Origin: Candidatus Poribacteria bacterium
GTDB taxonomy: Bacteria; Poribacteria; WGA-4E; WGA-3G
Assembly: GCA_022823085.1 (NCBI GenBank)
Contig: JAJDXV010000072.1
Location: 31,797-95,796 of the forward strand
Length of the DNA stretch: 64,000 nucleotides
Direction of reading: 5' to 3'
Shown here: piece after piece, positions 57,324 through 64,000 of the stretch
Position numbering within the stretch: the first letter of the stretch is position 1
Layout of the letters: the number at the start of each line of letters is the position of its first letter
Notes under the pieces: generated by a model
The model's input: the letters and a program-made list of their open reading frames with translations, nothing else
What the model was told of the DNA's origin: nothing
The model's database searches: none
Made by a program: the position numbers and the translations under genes

Positions 57324-59054
57324 TCACTCCTTAACACTTCCTAAAGTGATTCCTTGGACAAACTCACGCTGCATCGCGAGAAACAGGATAACAATCGGCA
57401 TCAAGGATAGCAGTGTGCCTGCCATTAGCATGCCGTAGTCTTGACGGTAGATGCCGACGAGGTTCGCTAATCCGATCGGCAGCGTATATTTTGCCTCATC
57501 TCGTAAAATAATAAGGGGCCAAAGGTAACCGTTCCATGAACCCAAGAAAGAATAGATCGTCAAAGCACCAAGTGCCGGTTTGATAATAGGCAACACAATC
57601 CGGTAATAGATGCCGAACTCGGAACAACCGTCGATACGAGCGGCATCAAGCAGTTCCGACGGAATCGGCACGATAAATTGACGCATTAGAAATACGCCAA
57701 ACGCGCCTACCGAAAATGGGATAACAATCGCTTTGTAACTATTCAGCCACCCGATATCGTACATCAATCCAAACAGCGGAACCAACAGTACCTGAAAAGG
57801 CACCATCATCGAAGCGAGGAGAATACCGAACAGTACCTTCTGTCCACGGAACCGATATTTCGCAAATGCGTAACCGCCGAGAGAGCAGAAAAACAGCGTG
57901 AGAAGCGTTGAGGCAGTAGCGATAAAGACACTGTTGATAAAGTAACGATTGTAGGGGACTGTCTTCCACAAATTTCGGTAATTAGCGGTCAATTTATCCC
58001 ATACAATTGACAGATAAGGCGGTTGATGTATTGATAATTGCAGGAACAATTGATTTCCATTTTGTGTATCTAATGTAGACTCGACTGCAGTATCCGTTTC
58101 CACTTGATTCATCTTGATGTGTGAAGATTCCAATTCACCGGGGATTCCGTGCAATCGCCAGACAGCATCTTTCCATAATGCGTTCTCTAAGACAAAAGGT
58201 CGTGTCGGTTGGTACGTAATGCCGTTACGGGTGCCATTATCAATTGCTGCCGTTTGAAGGACAGATACATTTAAAAAGAGTCGGTGATACGAAGCGTCGC
58301 CGCGAATAGGGAGCGTGATCCGTCGAATCCGATCAATTGGCACAGGTGTCGTGATGGTAGCCGTTATGTAGCGGGTGTTGCTGTCTCGGAAATCGTAGGA
58401 TAGACTCGCAACCGTCTGCGCGTCCGTAGATGGACGAATATGCGCGCCGATTTCTGATGTCGCTGTCCATTCTACGGTTTCCATCGGTGTGCGATTGAAA
58501 TCGAGGTCTTCTATCTGGAGCGTCCCGATCGCGACTTCTCGGTACACTGCGCTCCAGATCGTGTCAATCGCTTCTGGGATAATCGCGTCCTGCACCGCCG
58601 TAACGATAGATGCCTTTGTGCCGTTCCAGACTTCATCCGGTAAACTCGTGACCAATTGCTGCCACAACCCTTCTGTTATTTCAGTTCTCAATTCTTCGGA
58701 CGGAAGGTAATTAGAGAGTTGTGCATTCACTGCGATGTGTGTCTGCGTCTCCACCCAGATTGCTTGAGTCAGTTCGGGTTGCAGCGTTTCCCACGCCGTC
58801 TTATCTACTGCCATCGGTTTTTCAATCTTGGGGTACGCATTTTCGACGATGTAAGGCGACGACGTAACACGTGGCGGAAAACTCGGAAACCATTGAATCG
58901 GGACAGCGAAAATTTCGTTGGCAGTCTTAAAGGAGGAGGTCAACAACCATAGTAAAGGTATCATCGTGCAGAAGGCGGCAGCGACCAATAAAAGGTAGCC
59001 ACTCCCTCTGAAGATTTTTGTTCCAATTTGTTGACCTTTCTTATACTGAGTCAT
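57324..59054 (-). CDS. Carbohydrate ABC transporter permease (MalG-type) with large extracytoplasmic insertion
   Basis: N-terminal GYLLLVAAAFCTMIPLLWLLTSSFKTANEIF; C-terminal EAA-like DAARIDGCSEFGIYYRIVLPIIKPALGALTIYSFLGSWNGYLWPLIIL; ~290 aa between TM1 and TM2. Confidence 0.88.
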   Translation of the reverse strand: MTQYKKGQQIGTKIFRGSGYLLLVAAAFCTMIPLLWLLTSSFKTANEIFAVPIQWFPSFPPRVTSSPYIVENAYPKIEKPMAVDKTAWETLQPELTQAIWVETQTHIAVNAQLSNYLPSEELRTEITEGLWQQLVTSLPDEVWNGTKASIVTAVQDAIIPEAIDTIWSAVYREVAIGTLQIEDLDFNRTPMETVEWTATSEIGAHIRPSTDAQTVASLSYDFRDSNTRYITATITTPVPIDRIRRITLPIRGDASYHRLFLNVSVLQTAAIDNGTRNGITYQPTRPFVLENALWKDAVWRLHGIPGELESSHIKMNQVETDTAVESTLDTQNGNQLFLQLSIHQPPYLSIVWDKLTANYRNLWKTVPYNRYFINSVFIATASTLLTLFFCSLGGYAFAKYRFRGQKVLFGILLASMMVPFQVLLVPLFGLMYDIGWLNSYKAIVIPFSVGAFGVFLMRQFIVPIPSELLDAARIDGCSEFGIYYRIVLPIIKPALGALTIYSFLGSWNGYLWPLIILRDEAKYTLPIGLANLVGIYRQDYGMLMAGTLLSLMPIVILFLAMQREFVQGITLGSVKE

Positions 59055-59961
59055 CCGCTAATCCCAATTCAGAGAGTTCTACAGTGCGTGCGCGTTGGAT
59101 GTCATCCTGATATTTGAAGACGCATCCGAGCGTCTCAGCGACGACATCCGCATCGAGTTGCCCTTTGCCGAGCGCGATGAGTGCCAGTGCCCAATCCAGC
59201 GTTTCTGCGACTCCCGGTTTCTTATAGTAGTCGCCTTGCCGCCAGAGCTGCATGATCTGACATAGCTGCTGTGCAAGATGTTCATCAATCTGCGGCAATT
59301 TCGTTTGCACGATTGCCAACTCCTTTTCTACTGTCGGGTAATCGATCCACTGGTAGAGACAACGCCGTTTGAGTGCTTCATGTACCTCTCGTGTTCGGTT
59401 GGAAGTCAGCACGACATAGGGAATATGTTTCGCTCTGATTGTGCCGATTTCAGGGATGGTAATCTGGAAATCGGACAAAATTTCGAGCAGAAACGCCTCG
59501 AATTCGCTATCGCTACGGTCTACCTCGTCAATGAGGAGAACGGGTGGTACATCGCCGTCGCTCTGGATAGCTTCTAATAACGGACGTTTCAGTAGGAATG
59601 TCTCACTAAAGAGATCCGTACCAATGTCTTCTTTATCGCGTCCGCGTGCTTCATCAATACGAAGTTGCAAGATTTGACGTGTGTAGTTCCACTCATATAG
59701 TGCGCTATTTGCATCCAGTCCCTCATAGCACTGTAACCGGATGAGTTTCGCGCCTGTAGCATCCGCGAGCACTTTCGCGACTTCTGTTTTGCCGACACCC
59801 GGTTCACCTTCGAGGAAGATCGGTTTTTTCAGATGATGTGCAAGATAGAGGGTCGTCGCTAACCCTTTATCTGCGATATATGCGTGCTCTTCGCACATAC
59901 TTTGAACGTTTTCAATAGATTTGAACATTTTTGAATAATTGGCCTTTGTGCTGTCCTCCAC
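59041..59961 (-). CDS. MoxR-like AAA ATPase (CoxD-like)
   Basis: KPIFLEGEPGVGKTEVAKVLADATGAKLIRLQCYEGLDANSALYEWNYTRQILQLR; VLLIDEVDRSDSEFEAFLLEIL; VVLTSNRTREVHEALKRRCLYQWIDYP. Confidence 0.9.
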   Translation of the reverse strand: MEDSTKANYSKMFKSIENVQSMCEEHAYIADKGLATTLYLAHHLKKPIFLEGEPGVGKTEVAKVLADATGAKLIRLQCYEGLDANSALYEWNYTRQILQLRIDEARGRDKEDIGTDLFSETFLLKRPLLEAIQSDGDVPPVLLIDEVDRSDSEFEAFLLEILSDFQITIPEIGTIRAKHIPYVVLTSNRTREVHEALKRRCLYQWIDYPTVEKELAIVQTKLPQIDEHLAQQLCQIMQLWRQGDYYKKPGVAETLDWALALIALGKGQLDADVVAETLGCVFKYQDDIQRARTVELSELGLADDSV

Positions 59962-60058
59962 TTCGTCTCGGACAGGTTTCCGATCCGTTCCGACGCATTA
60001 GGAAAGTGTAAAGTTAGAAAGCCGTCGTACGTCCTATCTACATTTTGAATTGTCAATA

Positions 60059-60730
60059 TCATTCAAACAGATTTTCTACGCGACAGGTAAACCCTGGCAC
60101 AATATCCTCACCTGTTAATGTGGCTTCGCGCGTAAGTATCTCAATGTCGTTTTCAGAACGGTATACTGTCACCGTTTTAGCGATAGGATCAAGTACCCAG
60201 ACGAGATGGGTACCTGCCTCCAGATAGTCGAGTGCCTTGCGGACAATACGGTAGTGGACATCCGTCGGAGAGACCACTTCAATCGCCAAGTCGGGCGGTA
60301 TCGGGAACGTTTTATCTTCGTCAACATCCAAGCGATCGGTTGAAACGAAAGCTACATCCGGCTTCATCATGCGGTCGCCAACCTGAAATATCGTTTCGGC
60401 GGTATACAATTCCCCCAATCCATTTTCGTAGACATGTGAGGATAGATGCCATATAACCTTTGCGCTGATCTTACCGTGTCTTCTCGTTGCTGGGGACATC
60501 GGTATTAATTCTCCTGTGGCGTATTCATAGCCTGGGACATCGTTCTCAAGAAATTCTTCCGGTGTCATCGTCGTCGGGATCGGGAGTTGTCTTTCTCGCG
60601 GGGACTTCAGGACTAATTTGCCGTCAATGTATTCATAGCCTGGGACATCGTTCTCAAGAAATTCTTCCAACGTCACGGTGGTCGGTATTGATTCCGGAAT
60701 TTCTGTTGCGTCTTTACGCGGTGCGTTCAT
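60059..60730 (-). CDS. Uma2 family endonuclease-like protein (DUF820) with duplicated N-terminal segment
   Basis: GELIPMSPATRRHGKISAKVIWHL...PDVAFVSTDRLD...PPDLAIEVVSPTDVHYRIVRKALDYLEAGTHLVWVLDP. Confidence 0.88.
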   Translation of the reverse strand: MNAPRKDATEIPESIPTTVTLEEFLENDVPGYEYIDGKLVLKSPRERQLPIPTTMTPEEFLENDVPGYEYATGELIPMSPATRRHGKISAKVIWHLSSHVYENGLGELYTAETIFQVGDRMMKPDVAFVSTDRLDVDEDKTFPIPPDLAIEVVSPTDVHYRIVRKALDYLEAGTHLVWVLDPIAKTVTVYRSENDIEILTREATLTGEDIVPGFTCRVENLFE

Positions 60731-60732
60731 TT

Positions 60733-61338
60733 TTATATCTCCTTTAGGGCGCGTTCATAATCTTCGCGGTCATCAATATCCCGCAGCACATCATCTGTAT
60801 CTACGGCGACATAGTGAATATCGTCGCCGTATTTTTTCAAGAGGCTCCGCACGCCGTCGCTTTCAGTCCCCAAAGCAAGTATATCCGACGCATATTTCTG
60901 CGCAAAGATCACCGGATGACCGCGCTTGTAATTATAACTCGGTACGGCAATCCCCTTTTCTGTCCGCTGATATGCCTCTATAACCCGATTGATTAGGTCG
61001 GATGTAATGAACGGCTGATCCACGAGCATCAATGCAAACGCGTCGCTTTCTTTGCATGCACGGATACCTGCCTGTGCGGAGGTCAACATGCCGTCGCGGT
61101 AATCCGGGTTAAAAACGGTTTGAAGTGGGCGAGTTCCCAATTGCGTTTCAATCTCCGCTGCGCGGTGCCCGACGACAACGATAACCTCATTGAACTTGGC
61201 ACCCAGCATACTATCCACCACGGTTTCAACGATAGTGCTTTCTCGAAAAGGAAGCAGCTGCTTCGGCTCTCCCATCCGAGTAGAAAGTCCTGCTGCAAGG
61301 AGGATCCCCGATATGAAGGGGGGCGGCGTATGCGTCAT
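60733..61338 (-). CDS. Molybdenum cofactor cytidylyltransferase-like (MocA/MobA-type NTP transferase)
   Basis: ISGILLAAGLSTRMGEPKQLLPFRESTIVETVVDSML...LMLVDQPFITSDLINRVI...GHPVIF. Confidence 0.88.
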   Translation of the reverse strand: MTHTPPPFISGILLAAGLSTRMGEPKQLLPFRESTIVETVVDSMLGAKFNEVIVVVGHRAAEIETQLGTRPLQTVFNPDYRDGMLTSAQAGIRACKESDAFALMLVDQPFITSDLINRVIEAYQRTEKGIAVPSYNYKRGHPVIFAQKYASDILALGTESDGVRSLLKKYGDDIHYVAVDTDDVLRDIDDREDYERALKEI

Positions 61339-61341
61339 GGT

Positions 61342-62310
61342 TTAATACCGAATGCCGAAACTCTCATATTCGCCTGTGAACGAACGCTCGTCAACGTCAA
61401 GCGAATCAACTCTCGCAAAGCGCGGTCCCTTCTTTAGCAAAGCGATTAACGCATCCAACTGTGCCTTATCACCCTCAGCGACGACTTCAACTTTGCCGTT
61501 TGGCAGGTTTTTCGCATACCCTTTAACGCCAAGCTGCCGAGCGTTGAGTTGTGTGAAATTGCGGAACCCCACACCTTGGACCTTTCCTGTGATTAGCACA
61601 TACAGTTGCATTTTCTGGTTAACCTCAATCGTCAGTGTAACCGGTGTTCCGAGTTTCGGCATCAATGCTGCGTTCTTTTTATAGATGTTTTCCTCTTCCG
61701 ATTCAGGAAGCGGATTCTGGAAAAGCGCGCTTGCATCAAACCGTTTCAAGGCGACGATATCGTTACTCATAAACGCCTGCGGCATCATCGCATCTTCATC
61801 ATCGCTGTCCAAGTCTGCTACGATCCGTGAACCGGAATAGACCCAAGCGACGTGCGACATCGTTTTTTTGGTTTTTACATTGAAAATGAGTTCTTCGGCA
61901 CGAACTTTTTTGGTTTCCTCGCCCTCTTTCCATTCGGCATAAATAAGAAACTCCGTCCCTGTGGGAGGGGTCGGCTCATCTTTCGCTTCGTCGTACCCCG
62001 GAGGCGTTCCAGCTTTAACGCCGAGTTTTTCGAGTGCTTCGTAAATTTCTTTTCCTGTTGCCTCGACGACGATGATACTCTCGTATTCTTTACCGTTGTG
62101 TCCACAAACGAGGTACTCAACAGCACCCTTTAGGTGTTCATCGTATTCACCGAGTGCTTCAGATATTTTACCCTTTAACACCAGTTTCTGCGCCTTCTCT
62201 TCAATCTGAAGATGCCCATCTGCCCACGCAATATTCCACAGTGTGATCAGGGTTACACCGATGTAAATGATTATTTTTATCTGCCAAGTGCAAGTTTTCA
62301 CCTTCTGCAT
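61342..62310 (-). CDS. Secreted YdjY-like domain protein with C-terminal acylphosphatase domain
   Basis: Signal peptide; VEYLVCGHNGKEYESIIVVEATGKEIYEALEKLGVKAGTPPGYD (YdjY-like); C-terminal LYVLITGKVQGVGFRNFTQLNARQLGVKGYAKNLPNGKVEVVAEGD (acylphosphatase). Confidence 0.82.
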   Translation of the reverse strand: MQKVKTCTWQIKIIIYIGVTLITLWNIAWADGHLQIEEKAQKLVLKGKISEALGEYDEHLKGAVEYLVCGHNGKEYESIIVVEATGKEIYEALEKLGVKAGTPPGYDEAKDEPTPPTGTEFLIYAEWKEGEETKKVRAEELIFNVKTKKTMSHVAWVYSGSRIVADLDSDDEDAMMPQAFMSNDIVALKRFDASALFQNPLPESEEENIYKKNAALMPKLGTPVTLTIEVNQKMQLYVLITGKVQGVGFRNFTQLNARQLGVKGYAKNLPNGKVEVVAEGDKAQLDALIALLKKGPRFARVDSLDVDERSFTGEYESFGIRY

Positions 62311-62429
62311 AAGATCTCCTTTTTTATACCTGCCAATTATCAGACCCGAAACATTTGTGGAATGGACAGAATTCGCAACTGCCATAAAAGTCTCTTAACT
62401 GATAACTGATAACTGATAACTGATAACCA

Positions 62430-63239
62430 TTAAAAAGTATACCGTAATCCGTTAAATATTTCCACATCATGTTTGCGGATACCTGTTGGCGGTTCGTTAT
62501 CGTATCGGAAATTCACGCGAAGTGGGAACGCTAACTTCGTCGTCAACTGGAATGTCAGGCTGCCTTCAAACAGGATACGATAATCTCGAAAACGTCGTAG
62601 ATGGAACTGGTAGTACCCGGTCGCGCTCGTTGTGATGTGTTCTGCCAGCCGACCCGTCCAGTTGATGTAGTTCGTTGAGCGAACAATGCGGGTTGTAATC
62701 GCATCCTCCGTTTTGTCATTGATACGTTCATGTTCCCACATCGCACCGATACCGAGATAGATATTAAATTTTGGACTTGATGGATATAAATCAAAGCGTA
62801 TCCCGCCACCTGCTAAATTCCGGTCGGTGAGACGTATAGATTCATTGAACTGTTTTTGCACAAAGGATTCAAAAAGGAGCTGCGGGTTTAAACGTCGGAT
62901 GATACGGGCATGTGTCATGCCTTTATTGATAAAAAATTTACCACCTCTACGACCGTACTGTAGGCTTCCGAAAACAAAACCGTGATACCTTTTTGAGAGA
63001 TAGTCCGAGCGGAATCGTCCACGTGTCGTCAATAGATCCGTATTGCCCGTACGGTACGTTAAATCCAAGGCGATACTGTTATACCACCCCGGATCTAATT
63101 GCATCTGCTTCATCGTTTCACCCGTGAAGATATTCACCTGTGCCATGAGAGGAGAACAATAGGAAAGAAGTAAGACAAAGCAGATACTGATAATTCGTTT
63201 ATATCCGTTTTGAGCAAGAGAATCCGTAGTGAGGTTCAT
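62430..63239 (-). CDS. DUF481 family outer membrane protein
   Basis: Signal peptide; YNSIALDLTYRTGNTDLLTTRGRFRSDYLSKRYHGFVFGSLQYGRRGGKFFINKGMTHARIIRRLNPQLLFESFVQKQFNESIRLTDRNLAGGGIRFDL. Confidence 0.82.
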   Translation of the reverse strand: MNLTTDSLAQNGYKRIISICFVLLLSYCSPLMAQVNIFTGETMKQMQLDPGWYNSIALDLTYRTGNTDLLTTRGRFRSDYLSKRYHGFVFGSLQYGRRGGKFFINKGMTHARIIRRLNPQLLFESFVQKQFNESIRLTDRNLAGGGIRFDLYPSSPKFNIYLGIGAMWEHERINDKTEDAITTRIVRSTNYINWTGRLAEHITTSATGYYQFHLRRFRDYRILFEGSLTFQLTTKLAFPLRVNFRYDNEPPTGIRKHDVEIFNGLRYTF

Positions 63240-63322
63240 TTAGTTTTCCATTAACTATTTTTTTCATTTATGTATGCCTGATAATGACTGAAAGGTTATA
63301 GGGGGATGTAATGTGGATTTTT

Positions 63323-63667
63323 AACGTTCAAGTCTATGGTTCACCATAAGCGTCGATTTAAAAAAATAACCGCAGCGTTCCCAAGAAACGTAGATTCAGT
63401 TTACGACCGAACCATAAGTGTCAATTTTAAAAAAATACACATCTCGGACCCAGGCCCGGTAGGTTCGGTTTGCAACCGAACCGGATTTTACAGAGGGACC
63501 TTGAAGACTTCAAAACCCTTTTCAGTCGCGTAGCGACGGAATGTTTATAGCAGCTTCAGTGAAAAAAGGAGTCAAGCCCCGTAGGGGCGGCATTTGTAGA
63601 GACATTCCTACAAAATACCGTGAAAAACCCCTAAATTGACACCTACGATTCAAATCTATAGTTCACC
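63323..63667. repeat. Mosaic of short direct and inverted repeats in a ~700 bp non-coding region
   Basis: ACGTTCAAGTCTATGGTTCACC (63323) and ACGATTCAAATCTATAGTTCACC (63645); CCATAAGYGTCRATTTWAAAAAAATA at 63344 and 63412; GTGTCAATTT / AAATTGACAC. Confidence 0.7.
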
Positions 63668-63723
63668 TTTCAATTCGTTGCTCGTCATGATGCGTGTTTC
63701 CCTTATATTGTTATAGGGTAACG

Positions 63724-63751
63724 AATCGACTATGTGCGGAGTCGATTTTTC
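63724..63751 (+). terminator. Terminator-like hairpin with T tract
   Basis: AATCGACT-atgtgcgg-AGTCGATT followed by TTT. Confidence 0.4.
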
Positions 63752-63948
63752 GTTTGTGATAAAAAGATCACAAAAATTTAAGTAGTGTAGGTATCTAAAA
63801 TCGCGTACGTATGATTGGTCCAGATGTTGTGTCTCATATAGTCTGGCATAGATTATATATCAATACCTTCGCCAAAATAGTTGACAAAATAGGGTAAATA
63901 TCCTAAAGTTATAGGTAAAATCAACCAAACTTACAAGGATGTTTACCC

Positions 63949-64000
63949 ATGTTAGAGATTGTATCATTATTTACTGTTTTCAGTCCACATTTATCAGTGG
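63949..64000 (+). CDS. Start of an unidentified CDS running off the window end
   Basis: ATG 63949 MLEIVSLFTVFSPHLSV... open to the window edge; AAGGA upstream. Too short to identify. Confidence 0.3.
   Translation, partial: MLEIVSLFTVFSPHLSV

Noticed and set aside
57324-59054. MalG-like permease as an artefactual fusion of two genes
   Set aside because: One uninterrupted frame with TM1 and TM2-6 in the correct order around the insert; left as a finding to verify rather than called an artefact.
1-64000. rRNA/tRNA genes, complete prophage or a classical defence island
   Set aside because: No rRNA or tRNA-like sequence recognised by eye, no phage structural genes, and only one partial R-M system plus scattered methylase genes; a tRNAscan/Infernal run would be needed to exclude tRNAs rigorously.

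Overview
64 kb of bacterial chromosome at high coding density, with genes on both strands in short operons. I saw no rRNA, tRNA, CRISPR array or complete IS element. Gene content (FlgD-like C-terminal sorting tails with YPNPFNPETWIPYQL, PhyH dioxygenase, sulfatase, xylose-isomerase-like TIM barrels, FGGY/ROK kinases, BamA-like proteins, DUF481 outer-membrane protein) suggests a Gram-negative, Poribacteria-like or related candidate-phylum genome. That taxonomy is inference; no marker rRNA is present. Recognisable blocks: an N-terminally truncated-in-window MvaI/BcnI-like R-M system (1-1488); a TatT/DctP pair; xylose isomerase-like protein and adk; aroK-aroB; an uncharacterised four-gene membrane cassette (16962-20207); sugar isomerase plus sulfatase; VIT/VWA protein; an orphan N6 methylase; enolase-superfamily epimerase; amidase; two NfeD and two FloA genes; SIS/ROK/FGGY genes; a dual ABC ATPase; B12 radical SAM; Omp85; GTP-PEPCK; a large secreted HExxH/dockerin protein; desaturase; PhyH; an ABC permease/ATPase/outer-membrane-protein operon; MoxR(CoxD)-like/MalG-like/Rieske; Uma2/MocA/YdjY-acylphosphatase; and DUF481. 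The most unusual signals are: (1) a dispersed ~85-135 bp 5' leader module abutting or lying close to the start codons of unrelated genes, with hairpin potential and one apparent compensatory change; (2) the four-gene membrane cassette, which carries two tandem copies of that leader; (3) families of paired heptad-repeat hairpins between genes; (4) several unusual protein architectures: DUF4097-like+CBM9+POTRA+BamA, YdjY+acylphosphatase, MalG with a ~290 aa insert, an amidase with a second degenerate amidase-like half, and a radical SAM protein with a duplicated helical tail. All product calls come from reading motifs by eye; no database search was run.
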